Positions 42,642 to 51,842 of a stretch of DNA of 64,000 nt are shown in pieces. How positions within the stretch are numbered: the stretch's first letter is position 1; every line of letters begins with the position of its first letter. Under the pieces are notes generated by a model. It had not been told where the DNA came from. It was given only the letters and a program-made list of their open reading frames with translations, and made no database searches. Made by a program: the position numbers and the translations under genes. Source of the stretch: Pseudomonas vanderleydeniana (lineage in GTDB: Bacteria > Pseudomonadota > Gammaproteobacteria > Pseudomonadales > Pseudomonadaceae); NCBI RefSeq assembly GCF_014268755.2, contig NZ_CP077093.1:3336001-3400000 (forward strand). Direction: 5' to 3'.

Positions 42642-42872
42642 GGTGAATCTCCTATTGCGTTCATGGGACTCATCCACACTCGCTGCGACACAACTTCGCG
42701 GCGCTGTGCGCCTATTCATATCCGGGTTACCAAGCTCGGTCGCCGAGTTTGCAGCGACTTTTGGACTCTAGTGACGACGTTAAGCGCAGACAACGTTCTT
42801 CCATGCCAATATTGAGTAGGAAATCGGCGCATTATCGGAAAGCCGTTTCGTGTCTTTACCAAGTGTTGCGAG

Positions 42873-43484
42873 CTAGACGCTCATCAGCCGCCAGATCGCC
42901 GGCAGGGTCGCCATCAACAACGTCACCGCCATTCCCGCATTGAAGACCAGGGCGAACCTTGGCCGGGTCAGCCACTTGCGAAACGCCACGCCACCCACCG
43001 CCCAGATGCCGACGCAAGGAATCGACAACGCCGTCAGCAACGCCGCCGCGATGCACAGATTCACGACGTGGTTTTCCACCGGAATGTAGGTCGCCGCCGC
43101 ACTGATCGACAGTGCCCAGGCCTTGGGGTTGATCCACTGGAACACCGCGCCACCGAGAAAGCCCATTGGCGGGCGGCTGTCCTGCTGCAACGCCAGTGGG
43201 CCGCTGCTGGCAATCTTCCAGGCAAGCCAGACAATGTACCCGGCGCCCAGCACCGCCAGCACGGTATGGATCATCGGCACGGCCTCGAACAGTTCACCCA
43301 GGCCGAGCCCGAGAATCGCGAACTGTACGCCGACACCGAAGGCGATTCCCACTACCAGTGGCAGGGTGCGCCAGACACCCACCCGCGCCCCGGAGACCAG
43401 TACCATGGCGTTGTTCGGGCCCGGGGTCCCGGTCATGACCACAGCAAAAAGTAGAAACGCGACAAGCACCGTGAGATCAGTCAT
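42873..43484 (-). CDS. LysE family exporter
   Basis: 203 residues from the ATG at 43484. It has about six membrane helices and the LysE/RhtB opening LLFAVVMTGTPGPNNAMVLVSGARVGVWRTLPLVVGIAFG with its PGPNN motif. Members export amino acids. It is divergent from an Lrp-type regulator with 100 bp between the starts, the classic layout for inducible amino acid export. Confidence 0.9.
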   Translation of the reverse strand: MTDLTVLVAFLLFAVVMTGTPGPNNAMVLVSGARVGVWRTLPLVVGIAFGVGVQFAILGLGLGELFEAVPMIHTVLAVLGAGYIVWLAWKIASSGPLALQQDSRPPMGFLGGAVFQWINPKAWALSISAAATYIPVENHVVNLCIAAALLTALSIPCVGIWAVGGVAFRKWLTRPRFALVFNAGMAVTLLMATLPAIWRLMSV

Positions 43485-43584
43485 GAACACCTTCAACGAT
43501 CGATAAGGGAAGGTGGTTATTTTATTGCTCGTATCACGCACGTTGGTTGCATAATGGTGCGTGGATTGAGCTTTGGTGCAATAA

Positions 43585-44037
43585 ATGACAGATATTGACA
43601 AGATCGACCGAAAAATATTGCGCGAGCTTTCCCGCGATGCACGCCAGACCAACGTCAAGCTGGCCGAGCGGGTCGGGCTGTCCGCTTCCGCCTGCCTGCG
43701 GCGCGTCCAGGAACTGGAGCGTTCGGGGGTGATTACCGGCTACCGGGCGGTGATCGACAGGAGCAAGCTGGGCGCCGGCTTCATCGTCTATGTGACGGTC
43801 GGCCTGTCCAGCCACACCAAGGACAGCCTTGAGGCGTTCGAGCGGGCCATCAGCCAGTCACCGGATGTCGTGGAGTTTCACACCATCACCGGGGCCATCG
43901 AATACCTGCTGCGGGTCGAGGTCGCGGACATCAAGGCCTACAAGACCTTTCACACCGATGTGCTGGGCGTGCTGCCGCATGTGTCATCGATCACCAGCCA
44001 TATCGTGATGGACTCGCCGAAAAACGAACGCCCTTGA
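43585..44037 (+). CDS. Lrp/AsnC family regulator
   Basis: The 150-residue protein has an N-terminal HTH (DIDKIDRKILRELSRDARQTNVKLAERVGLSASACLRRVQELERSGVITGYRAVID) and a C-terminal RAM ligand domain (FHTITGAIEYLLRVEVADIKAYKTFHTDVLGVLPHVSSITSHIVM). It is divergent from the lysE gene and most likely activates it in response to an amino acid. Confidence 0.93.
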   Translation: MTDIDKIDRKILRELSRDARQTNVKLAERVGLSASACLRRVQELERSGVITGYRAVIDRSKLGAGFIVYVTVGLSSHTKDSLEAFERAISQSPDVVEFHTITGAIEYLLRVEVADIKAYKTFHTDVLGVLPHVSSITSHIVMDSPKNERP

Positions 44038-44050
44038 GTCAGGGCGTTCG
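44025..44050. terminator. bidirectional terminator between lrp-type and asparaginase genes
   Basis: CGAACGCCCT (44025-44034) and AGGGCGTTCG (44041-44050) form a 10-bp perfect stem with a 6-base loop. The stop codon of the regulator lies within it. Confidence 0.75.
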
Positions 44051-44071
44051 TCGTCCTGTGCTTGAGGGCTG

Positions 44072-45127
44072 TCAGAAGGTGTGCAGCATCTGCTGGATCT
44101 TCGCCGGGTCGTGGGTGACGGTCAGCGCCAGCATCAGCAGGATCCGCGCTTTCTGCGGGTTCAGGGTGTCGCCCAGCAGGCCCACATAGGCATCGTCTTC
44201 CGGAATGTAGCCGCTGCCGGCGCGGGTGGAGCGCACCACCACCACGCCTTTCTGGATGGCGTTGCGAATGGCCGGCAGAACGAAGTTCGATTCGCTGCCG
44301 GCACCGACGCCAGCCACCACGATCCCTTGCGCATGGTTCTGTACGGCGGCGTCATACAGGTAGCCACTGTCGTTCTGGTAGCCGTAGAGGATGTCGACCT
44401 TGGGCAGTGTGTCCAGCTGGGAGATATCGAAGGGCGTCTGCACGGTGTGGCGCTTGGCAACCTGGGTTTCGAACAGTGGTACCTGGTTGACCAGGCGACC
44501 GAGGTCTCCGGCTTCCGGTGACTTGAAGGTGTCCAGGGCGTTGGCGTCGGTCTTGGTGGTGAAGCGGGCCGAACCGATCCGGTCATTGAGCACCACCATC
44601 ACGCCACGACCTTTCGCTTGCGGCGAGGCGGCGACCGCCACAGCCTGCAGGATGTTGCTTGGTCCGTCGGCACCGATGGCCGTGGAAGGGCGCATAGAGC
44701 CGGTCACGACCACTGGCTTGTCGCTCTTGACCACCAGATTGAGGAAATAGGCGGTCTCTTCCAGGGTGTCGGTGCCGTGGGTGACCACCACGCCGGAAAC
44801 GTCATCACGCTGCAGCAGTGTGTTGATGCGCTTGGCCAGCTTGAGCAGGATCGGGTTGTCCATGTTGTCACTACCGACGTTGACCACCTGTTCGGCGGTG
44901 ACATTGGCCACTTCGCCGAGCGACGGGACCGAGGCGATCAGTGCCTGCGCCGTCAGTACGCCAGGCTTGTAACCGGTGGTCTGGCTCTGCTGTGCGGCCG
45001 TGCCGGCGATGGTGCCACCCGTTGCCAGGACGGCCACGGTGGGTTTGGCCGAAGACTGCGCCATGACCTGGCTGACGGTCATGACCGAAGCGAACAAGAC
45101 GGTAAAACCTACTTTTAGAATTTTCAT
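44072..45127 (-). CDS. ansB: periplasmic glutaminase-asparaginase (type II)
   Basis: 351 residues with a Sec signal (VLFASVMTVSQVMAQSSAKP). Both catalytic triad segments are intact: VAVLATGGTIAGT with the nucleophile Thr, and VVVTHGTDTLEETAYFLNL with the Thr-Lys-Asp triad region. NPQKARILLMLAL is typical. The length fits Pseudomonas type II enzymes that hydrolyse asparagine and glutamine outside the cell. It lies 150 bp after aspA in the same direction, so it is part of the asparagine/aspartate utilisation cluster. Confidence 0.93.
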   Translation of the reverse strand: MKILKVGFTVLFASVMTVSQVMAQSSAKPTVAVLATGGTIAGTAAQQSQTTGYKPGVLTAQALIASVPSLGEVANVTAEQVVNVGSDNMDNPILLKLAKRINTLLQRDDVSGVVVTHGTDTLEETAYFLNLVVKSDKPVVVTGSMRPSTAIGADGPSNILQAVAVAASPQAKGRGVMVVLNDRIGSARFTTKTDANALDTFKSPEAGDLGRLVNQVPLFETQVAKRHTVQTPFDISQLDTLPKVDILYGYQNDSGYLYDAAVQNHAQGIVVAGVGAGSESNFVLPAIRNAIQKGVVVVRSTRAGSGYIPEDDAYVGLLGDTLNPQKARILLMLALTVTHDPAKIQQMLHTF

Positions 45128-45277
45128 TATTCACCTGCATTCTGGTTTTTGGGGCAGAGGTAGGCTGAGCTCGCGGAGCGAACTCTGAAGGGTTGTTGTT
45201 TTTTGGGGGGCAAGCGGGGCGGACGAGGACGTCCACCCGGGCGGCGAGGTGATCTGGCGACCACCTCACCGGGTTTC

Positions 45278-46690
45278 TCAACCTTCGAACACTGGATGAG
45301 AAGCCTTTTCGATGGCGGCCAGGGCCTGTTCCCGGGTCATGACCCCGGATTCTTCCATGATCGCCAGCAGCGAGCGGCCTTCCGATACCGACTGGCGGGC
45401 CAGCTTGCTGACCTTGGCGTAGCCCAGCTGAGGGACCAGGGCGGTGGCCACGGCCATCGAGTCGGTCAGGTGCTGCAGGTTGCGCTCTGCGTCGGCGGTG
45501 ATACCGGCAATGCACTTCTCGCGGAAGCGACGGATGCCCTGGGTCAGCAGGGTGATGCTGTCGAACACCCGCGAGGCAACCACCGGCTCGAAATGGTTGA
45601 TCTCCAGCTCGCCGTATTGCACGGCCTGGGCCACGGCGACGTCGTTGCCGATCACCGCGAAGCTCAGTTGGATCATCGCCATCGGCAGTACCGGATTGAC
45701 CTTGCCCGGCATGATCGAGGAGCCGGCCTGCGCCTCGGGCAGCTTGAGCTCGCCGATCCCGCCGACCGGACCGGAGGACAGCTTGGTCAGGTCGGCGGCG
45801 ACCTTGGCCAGCGACGCGGAACAGGTGCGCAGTTCGCCGGACACACGCGAGAACACATCCATGTTCTGCATGGCATCGAACGGGTTCGACGGTGCCAGGT
45901 ACTCGACGTCGGTGATGGCCGACAGGTGCTGGTAGACCGCCTTGCGGTAGGCCGCCGGTGCACCGAAGCCGGTGCCGATGGCGGTGCCGCCCAGGGGCAG
46001 GGTGCGCAGCTTGTCGCGCACGGCCGCCAGCTCGGCCGCCAGGCGCTGGGTCAGTGAGGCGTAGCCGGAGAACAGCTGGCCCAGGCGCATGGGCTGGGCG
46101 TCCTGCAGGCAGGTGCGGCCCAGGTGCAGGATATCGGCGAACTGTTCGGCCTTTTTCTCGAACGCCACGGCAAGCGACTGCACTTCGCTGATCAGCGGCG
46201 TGAACATCGCATAGGTGGCGATCTTCAGCGCGGCCGGGTACACGTCGTTGGTGGATTGCGAGATGTTGACGTGATCGTTCGGGTGCACGATGTCATAGCG
46301 CCCGGCCGGGTGGCCGAGGACCTGCTGGGCACGGTTGGCGATCACTTCGTTGAAGTTCATGTTCGTCGAGGTACCCCCCGAGCCTTCCAGCAGGTCGACG
46401 ATCAGCGAGTCGTCGCACTCGCCGGCGATGACCGACTGGCAGGCCTGCACGATGGCATCGCACTGCGTGGAGTCGAGCACGCCGCTGTCGCGGTTCGCCA
46501 GGGCCGCGGCCCATTTGCACTGGGCGAAGGCGTCACGGAAGGCCGGGTAGTGGGCCACCGTCAGGGGCGATACCGTCAGGTTTTCCAGGCCACGCGCCGA
46601 GTTCACGCCATAGAGCTTGTCGCCGGGGATGCTGACTTCCCCTACGTAGTCCTGTTCAACCCTGGCGTTGCGGTGATCAAAAGTACTCAC
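45278..46690 (-). CDS. aspA: aspartate ammonia-lyase
   Basis: About 470 residues from the GTG at 46690, which has GAGGG upstream; ATG codons at 46708 and 46705 overlap the LysR stop. GSGGTSTNMNFNEVIANRA and the superfamily signature GSSIMPGKVNPV (about residue 320) identify a class II fumarase/aspartase member. It converts aspartate to fumarate and ammonia. With the asparaginase downstream and MFS transporter upstream it completes conversion of asparagine to fumarate. Confidence 0.9.
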   Translation of the reverse strand: MSTFDHRNARVEQDYVGEVSIPGDKLYGVNSARGLENLTVSPLTVAHYPAFRDAFAQCKWAAALANRDSGVLDSTQCDAIVQACQSVIAGECDDSLIVDLLEGSGGTSTNMNFNEVIANRAQQVLGHPAGRYDIVHPNDHVNISQSTNDVYPAALKIATYAMFTPLISEVQSLAVAFEKKAEQFADILHLGRTCLQDAQPMRLGQLFSGYASLTQRLAAELAAVRDKLRTLPLGGTAIGTGFGAPAAYRKAVYQHLSAITDVEYLAPSNPFDAMQNMDVFSRVSGELRTCSASLAKVAADLTKLSSGPVGGIGELKLPEAQAGSSIMPGKVNPVLPMAMIQLSFAVIGNDVAVAQAVQYGELEINHFEPVVASRVFDSITLLTQGIRRFREKCIAGITADAERNLQHLTDSMAVATALVPQLGYAKVSKLARQSVSEGRSLLAIMEESGVMTREQALAAIEKASHPVFEG

Positions 46691-47666
46691 GGATATTACC
46701 CTCATCAAATTTCACTAGGGCCTCGACACCCTGGCCCAGGGCCTTGAGGTTGGGCAGGAAGGTGTCGAGGATGACGTCGCGCGCCGCTTCGCAGGCGTCT
46801 GCGAAAAAGGCGCTGTATTCGTTGCGTCTGGCGACCAGGTAGAGCGAGCGCTCAAGGCCCAGTTCCGGTATCACGTGGGCGGTCACGTTGCGGGCCCAGG
46901 TGCTGGCTTGCAGGAAGCACATCGGGCTGGTGACGGCCCAGCCAATGCCCTCGGCGACCATCGAGGTCAGGGCGTCGGCGTTGTCCAGTTCCAGCCAGTT
47001 CGGTACCCGGATGTTCAGGCTTCTCAGGTGCCGGTCGATCTGCTGGCCGACCTGGGAGGCATGGTTGAAGCGCACCACCGGCAGCACGTTGGCCAGGGCC
47101 CGCACCTCCTCGATGGTGTTCAATGGCTTGCGCTGTGTCGTCGGCGTGATCACGAAGTAGCGCTCCGAGAACAGCCGGTAGCGCACGACATCGCTGGCAT
47201 CCATCAGCGGGTCGCTGGTCACGATCAGGTCGAGATCGCGTCGCAGCAAGGCTTCGCCCTGTTGCGGGCTGAGCCCGGTGCGTACCGAAAGCTGGGCCGC
47301 CTGGCCCAGCATGCGCTTGGTGAACATCGAGCCGCAGGTGGAGGCGAACGAATCGACCAGGCCCAGGCGCAGGTCGGGCTTGACCCCTCGACCGGCTTCC
47401 AGCACCTGGACCTTCAGGTTCGACAACTCCTCGGCCAGCAGCGCGCCGCGGTTTCGCAGGGCCACGCCCCAGGAGGTGAGGGTGAGTGGGCGGGTGGTGC
47501 GGTCGACCAGTACCACGCCCAGTTCATCCTCCAGCTGCCGCACCATCTGCGAGACACCCGACTGGGAGATCCCCATGCGGCTGGCGGCGCCCGACATGCT
47601 TCCTTCTTCAGCCACGCAGATGAAGACCTGTACGGCATGCATGTCGATCAGTTTGTTGGCGGGCAT
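46677..47666 (-). CDS. LysR family regulator of the aspartate cluster
   Basis: About 329 residues. The N-terminal HTH (MHAVQVFICVAEEGSMSGAASRMGISQSGVSQMVRQLEDELGVVLVDRTTRPLTLT) and effector domain are typical. It is embedded in the operon between the MFS gene (28 bp upstream) and aspA (14-bp overlap), which is unusual because LysR genes are usually divergent. It may act at the palindromes at 49180 and 49251 upstream of the MFS gene. GTG at 47678 is an alternative start. Confidence 0.9.
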   Translation of the reverse strand: MPANKLIDMHAVQVFICVAEEGSMSGAASRMGISQSGVSQMVRQLEDELGVVLVDRTTRPLTLTSWGVALRNRGALLAEELSNLKVQVLEAGRGVKPDLRLGLVDSFASTCGSMFTKRMLGQAAQLSVRTGLSPQQGEALLRRDLDLIVTSDPLMDASDVVRYRLFSERYFVITPTTQRKPLNTIEEVRALANVLPVVRFNHASQVGQQIDRHLRSLNIRVPNWLELDNADALTSMVAEGIGWAVTSPMCFLQASTWARNVTAHVIPELGLERSLYLVARRNEYSAFFADACEAARDVILDTFLPNLKALGQGVEALVKFDEGNIREYF

Positions 47667-47694
47667 GGGCGTTCTCACTGGGTTGGGTCGGGAT

Positions 47695-49077
47695 TCAGGA
47701 GCGAATCTTTCCTTCCTGGCCGGCCGCTGTCACCAGTGGCATGGCCGGGCGGGCGTCGCTGTCGTCGCTGACCGCGGTCATGCCGGCCAGTTCTTCCTTG
47801 CTCGTTTCCGGGGCGAACAGGTGGCAGAACACACCGCCGAACACCAGTACCGCGACACAGACCCCCAACGCCGTCTGGATACCCAGCTGCTGAACGGCGA
47901 TCGGTAGCAGGAAGGTGGCGAATGCCGAGCCGAAGCGGCTCGAAGCCACGGCCAGACCGATACCCGAACCTCGCAGGTGGGTAGGGAACAGCTCCGGTGG
48001 GTAGACGAACTCCAGGTTCACGGCCGCCGCCAGCACACAGGCGAAGAAGCCGAACGCGAGAATGGTGCCGACCGGACCGAAACCGGCGTAGGCCAGCACC
48101 GCCAGGCCGATGGCACTGAGGTAGAAGGTGCCGATCAGGAAGGCGCGACGGGAAATCCGGTCGATGATCATCAGGCCGAGCAGGGCGCCGACCATCAGCA
48201 GGACGTTGTACACCAGCCCGCCGACGAACTTGTCCTGCACATTGAGGGCTTCCAGTACCCGCGGCGAGAAGGTGCCCAGGGCGAAGAACGGAATGACCTG
48301 GCAGGTGTAGAACACGCAGCCGACGAGGGTGTGCTTGCGCCAGCGCCGGCTGAACAGCTCGGCCATGCCGCCCCGTTTCTGGCTGGCGGCAGGGGTTGCG
48401 GCACTCAGGGTGACGTGCTCGCCGAACTTGCTGCGAATGATCGCCATCGCCTCTTCGGTGCGCCCCTTGGCCATGAGCCAGATCGGCGACTCCGGTACGC
48501 CCAGGCGCAGGGGGAGAATCAGCAGGGCTGGCACGCCGCTGAGGGCGAGCATCAGCCGCCAGGCATCGGGACCGGTATCACGTACGGCGAAGCCGACCAG
48601 ATAGGCGGCGACATAACCGGCGGCCCAGGCCGCGGCAAGAATACTGAGCAGGCGTCCTCGATAACGCCGAGGGGCAAACTCGGTGACCAGGGATTTACTG
48701 ACGACATAATCGAAGCCAAGTACCAGGCCGAGTAATAAGCGCAGGGCCAGTAGTTGTTCAGGGGAAGTGACGAAGAACTGTGAGGCGGAGATGATTGCAA
48801 ACAGCAACATGTCCCAGGCGAAGAGGGTGCGACGACCAAACTTGTCGGCAATGGGACCACCGAACAAACTGCCAAGAAACAGACCCGCCAAGGAGGCGGC
48901 GCCCAGCAGGCCCATCCACAGGGCATTGAGCTGCAAGGGCCCGGCCGCCATGCTCACGGCGATGCCGATAATACCCAGTACGAATCCGTCGCTGAACTGT
49001 CCTCCTGTTCCACTGAATACCGTTCGTAGATGGAATCGGCTCAGCGGAAGATCTTCGAATGAAACTTGACTGCTCAT
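47695..49077 (-). CDS. MFS transporter of the aspartate cluster
   Basis: 460 residues, twelve membrane helices. GGPIADKFGRRTLFAWDML (loop 2-3 motif with DKFGRR), VGCVFYTCQVIPFFALGTFSPRVL, IDRISRRAFLIGTFYL and PPELFPTHLRGSGIGLAVASSRFGSA (PELFPT..R..G motif) put it in the sugar porter/aromatic acid-like part of the MFS. As first gene before LysR and aspA it could import aspartate, asparagine or a dicarboxylate. A palindromic site lies about 100 bp upstream. Confidence 0.9.
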   Translation of the reverse strand: MSSQVSFEDLPLSRFHLRTVFSGTGGQFSDGFVLGIIGIAVSMAAGPLQLNALWMGLLGAASLAGLFLGSLFGGPIADKFGRRTLFAWDMLLFAIISASQFFVTSPEQLLALRLLLGLVLGFDYVVSKSLVTEFAPRRYRGRLLSILAAAWAAGYVAAYLVGFAVRDTGPDAWRLMLALSGVPALLILPLRLGVPESPIWLMAKGRTEEAMAIIRSKFGEHVTLSAATPAASQKRGGMAELFSRRWRKHTLVGCVFYTCQVIPFFALGTFSPRVLEALNVQDKFVGGLVYNVLLMVGALLGLMIIDRISRRAFLIGTFYLSAIGLAVLAYAGFGPVGTILAFGFFACVLAAAVNLEFVYPPELFPTHLRGSGIGLAVASSRFGSAFATFLLPIAVQQLGIQTALGVCVAVLVFGGVFCHLFAPETSKEELAGMTAVSDDSDARPAMPLVTAAGQEGKIRS

Positions 49078-49179
49078 CGTGTCACCACTTGCTTCTTGTA
49101 TTTATGGAGCCAGTTTTTATTTCCTGGCATGTCAGCGAGTGTACGACGCTAGAATTATTGAAACAGTATGTGTCTTTGT

Positions 49180-49200
49180 AGTATCAGAATTTCTGATACT
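49180..49200. promoter_or_regulatory. palindrome upstream of the MFS-LysR-aspA operon
   Basis: AGTATCAGAA (49180-49189) and TTCTGATACT (49191-49200) are perfect 10-bp arms with a one-base centre. The core TCAGAATTTCTGA satisfies the LysR box rule T-N11-A. It is 103 bp upstream of the MFS start and a strong candidate for the LysR binding site. Confidence 0.6.
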
Positions 49201-49250
49201 GTTTAGCGTAATGGGTAATAGAACGCTTAAAGGGCCCACCATCGTTGTTT

Positions 49251-49267
49251 CTGATAAGCGGTATCAG
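49251..49267. promoter_or_regulatory. second related inverted repeat upstream of the MFS gene
   Basis: CTGATA (49251-49256) and TATCAG (49262-49267) are the same hexamers as in the 49180 palindrome, in the reverse order with a 5-bp centre. LysR regulators often use a primary and secondary site. It lies inside a larger hairpin formed by GCCCACCATCG (49234-49244) and CGATGGTGGGC (49287-49297), which may instead end the VOC gene. Confidence 0.45.
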
Positions 49268-49317
49268 TTCTGCTTCAGACCCCATCCGATGGTGGGCTTG
49301 CCAAGACGACAGGTCGA

Positions 49318-49863
49318 TCACTGGGCTGCCAGCGACACCAACTCGATCTGCGAGCCCCACGGCGTCAGGAAGTAGAACCACTGCACGCCATCGGGGTTGG
49401 TGATCGGCTCGTTCAGTACCTTCAGGCCCCTGGCCTTGATCACGGCGAGGCTGCGGGCCATGTCCTGGGTGCGCAGGGCGAAGTGAGTGGCGCCGATATC
49501 GTCTTCATGGGGTTGCACGTGGTTGATCTTCGGCCCCTTGTACTGGAACAGTTCCACCTTGGCGCCACCTTCCAGCTGCAGCATGACGAAGCGCTCCAGT
49601 TTGCTGGATGGATTCCAGCGGAACTGCTGCTTCCATTCGGCCGGAATGGCCCCCGGGCGGATGTCCGAGATGACCTTGGCGCCGACCAGGTCGGTGAAGA
49701 GTTTCACTGCCGAGTCGATGTCGGGCACGTTCATCCCGACGTGGTCGATGGCTGATACCTGCAGCGCCTCAGGGGCCTCAGCTGGTGTGGTGGGGGTAGC
49801 GGCCTGGGCAATCGAGGCTGTGGCGAGGGAGAGGCCCAGCAGGGCGAGTTTTGCGGTTTTCAT
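49318..49863 (-). CDS. exported VOC family protein
   Basis: The 181-residue protein has a clear Sec signal (MKTAKLALLGLSLATASIAQA, cleavage AQA-A). The VOC domain starts at VSAIDHVGMNVPDIDSAVKLFTDLVGAKVISDI, with a likely metal His (H41), and continues FVMLQLEGGAKVELFQY, GATHFALRTQDMARSLAVIKARGL, FLTPWGSQIELVSL. Most VOC proteins are cytoplasmic, so the signal peptide is notable. It follows the SDR gene by 58 bp, probably one operon. Confidence 0.85.
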   Translation of the reverse strand: MKTAKLALLGLSLATASIAQAATPTTPAEAPEALQVSAIDHVGMNVPDIDSAVKLFTDLVGAKVISDIRPGAIPAEWKQQFRWNPSSKLERFVMLQLEGGAKVELFQYKGPKINHVQPHEDDIGATHFALRTQDMARSLAVIKARGLKVLNEPITNPDGVQWFYFLTPWGSQIELVSLAAQ

Positions 49864-49921
49864 GGTTTATTTCCTTTGAAAGTGGGCTGGCGAGGCCGCT
49901 GGAAGGCGGCCCGCGTTCAAG

Positions 49922-50674
49922 TCAGATCTGCGCCTGGCCGCCGTCGACGAACAGTTCGATACCGTTGACGAAGCTGGCATCGCTGGAGGCCAGGAACAGT
50001 GCGGCACTGGCGATCTCTTCCGGCTCACCCACGCGTCCTTGCGGGATCTGCGAGGCGAGGTAATCCAGCAGGCCCTGCTGCTGCGCCGCATCCGGGCCGG
50101 CCAGGTCGACCAAGCCGGGGGTGCGGGTGGCGCCCGGGCTGATGGTGTTGACGCGAACGTTGCGGTCCTTCAGGTCCAGGATCCAGTTGCGGGCGAAGGC
50201 ACGCACGGCGGCCTTGGACGCGGCATACACGCTGAAGGCCGCAGTGCCGGAGCTGGCGGCGGTGGAGCCGGTGAGGATCACCGAGGCGTTGTTCGCCAGC
50301 AGTGGCAGGGCCTTTTGTACGGTGAACAGCACGCCCTTGACGTTACGGTCAAAGGTGTCGTCGTAGTGCTCTTCGGTGATCTGCCCCAGTGGCAGCATCG
50401 AACCGCCGCCGGCGTTGGCGAACAGTACGTCGATCTGGCCGCGCTCGGCCTGGATGCGCTGGTACAGGGCGTCGAGCTGGTCGAGGCGGGTGGAGTCGAC
50501 CTGCACGCCGGTGGCGTTGCCGACCTGGGCCACGGCGGCGTCCAGTTCGGCCTGGCGGCGGCCGGTGATGTAGACGTGGGCGCCTTCCTGGGCGAAGCGT
50601 TTGGCGGTGGCCAGGCCGATGCCGGTGGTGCCGCCGGTGACAACTGCGATTTTGCCTTCAAGTTTGCCGATCAT
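49922..50674 (-). CDS. short-chain dehydrogenase/reductase
   Basis: The 250-residue classical SDR has the cofactor motif TGGTTGIG (TGxxxGIG), the NAG motif (LFANAGGG), and catalytic Ser-Tyr-Lys as S in LTGSTAASS and YAASK (about residues 156-160). It oxidises or reduces an alcohol/ketone pair with NAD(P). It is divergent from the LysR gene at 50776, which probably regulates it. The VOC gene follows. Confidence 0.92.
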   Translation of the reverse strand: MIGKLEGKIAVVTGGTTGIGLATAKRFAQEGAHVYITGRRQAELDAAVAQVGNATGVQVDSTRLDQLDALYQRIQAERGQIDVLFANAGGGSMLPLGQITEEHYDDTFDRNVKGVLFTVQKALPLLANNASVILTGSTAASSGTAAFSVYAASKAAVRAFARNWILDLKDRNVRVNTISPGATRTPGLVDLAGPDAAQQQGLLDYLASQIPQGRVGEPEEIASAALFLASSDASFVNGIELFVDGGQAQI

Positions 50675-50775
50675 GATGTTTCTCCAAGTGGTTGTTTGCT
50701 GCGATGGGAGAAGCTTATCGACGGGCCTGATTTTTCAAAATAGAATTGTCTGAAACCTATCGTTGCAGAAATGAA

Positions 50776-51693
50776 ATGAGCAAATTACCTGATTTCGAAG
50801 GCCTGGCGATGTTCGCCAAGGTCGCTGAGGAAGGCTCGTTCGCCGCCGCCGCCCGGGTCATGGGCGTATCGGTGCCGACGGTGTCGCGGGCCGTGGCGCG
50901 GCTGGAAGAACGGCTGGGTGGCCGGCTGTTCAACCGCACCTCGCGGCAGTTGTCGCTGACCGAGTTCGGCTTGAGCATGGCGGCCAAGGCCGGGGACATC
51001 TATCGCCAGGCCGAAGAGGTGGAAAGCGAGGCCCAGGAGTTGTCGGTGCAGCCCCGTGGACAGGTACGCCTGGCTATCCCGATGTCGTTCGGCCTGCGCT
51101 GGGTGGCGCCGCTGATGCCCGAATTGATTCGCCGTTACCCGGAACTGTCGATCGATCTGCATCTGTCCGATGCGTCGGTCGACCTGATTGCGGACGGCTT
51201 CGATGCGGCCTTGCGCATCGCCGCGTTGCCGGACTCTTCGCTGGTCGCCCGGCGGCTGTGCGCAGTGACCCAGTTCCTGGTGGCGTCGCCTGCCTATCTG
51301 GAGCAGCACGGCATACCGCAGCATCCGCGTGAGCTGGCCAATCGGCAGTGCCTCAGCTACGCCTACCGCGCGCGTACCCAGATCTGGCGGTTCACCCATG
51401 ACAATGGCGCTGAAGAAGATGTCGTCCCCAACGGCCCGCTGCGGGTGACCAACTCCGACGCGATGATCCCGGTGCTGCTGGAAGGGCTGGCGATCGCCGA
51501 ACTGCCGGAGTTCATTGCCAGCGAATACCTGGCCGACGGTCGACTGGTACGCCTGCTGCCGGACTGGAGCATGACCCGCGGTGGCCTGTACTTCGTCACG
51601 CCGTCAGCGCGCACACGGCCAGTGAAGATCCGGGCACTCTCGGATTTCTTTGCCGAACACCTCAGCGAACCTTCCTGGCGCTGGCCAAGGTAG
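50776..51693 (+). CDS. LysR family regulator
   Basis: About 305 residues from the ATG at 50776; an in-frame ATG at 50746 lacks support. HTH: FEGLAMFAKVAEEGSFAAAARVMGVSVPTVSRAVARLEERLGGRLFNRTSRQLSLTEFG; effector domain follows. It is divergent from the SDR-VOC operon and upstream of the SnoaL-ABM pair. The ten bases AAATGAAATG at its start codon recur in the palindrome at 51717-51734, suggesting one regulator acts at both. Confidence 0.92.
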   Translation: MSKLPDFEGLAMFAKVAEEGSFAAAARVMGVSVPTVSRAVARLEERLGGRLFNRTSRQLSLTEFGLSMAAKAGDIYRQAEEVESEAQELSVQPRGQVRLAIPMSFGLRWVAPLMPELIRRYPELSIDLHLSDASVDLIADGFDAALRIAALPDSSLVARRLCAVTQFLVASPAYLEQHGIPQHPRELANRQCLSYAYRARTQIWRFTHDNGAEEDVVPNGPLRVTNSDAMIPVLLEGLAIAELPEFIASEYLADGRLVRLLPDWSMTRGGLYFVTPSARTRPVKIRALSDFFAEHLSEPSWRWPR

Positions 51694-51716
51694 GGCAGGG
51701 TGACCGTGCACCCAAT

Positions 51717-51734
51717 CATTTCATAAATGAAATG
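51717..51734. promoter_or_regulatory. palindrome upstream of the SnoaL-ABM operon
   Basis: CATTTCAT (51717-51724) and ATGAAATG (51727-51734) are perfect 8-bp arms with a 2-bp centre. It lies 23 bp after the LysR stop and 109 bp before the SnoaL-like gene. The half-site is repeated at the LysR start (50769-50778). Confidence 0.5.
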
Positions 51735-51842
51735 GTAGCTTTCTATCTTTGATATTTTGGATTTGTGGGTCCTTGGTTAAAGTTCATTCCGTCGCCGCCA
51801 GTCACTGGCCGCAAACGAATCGATCACCCAAGGACACCTCCC

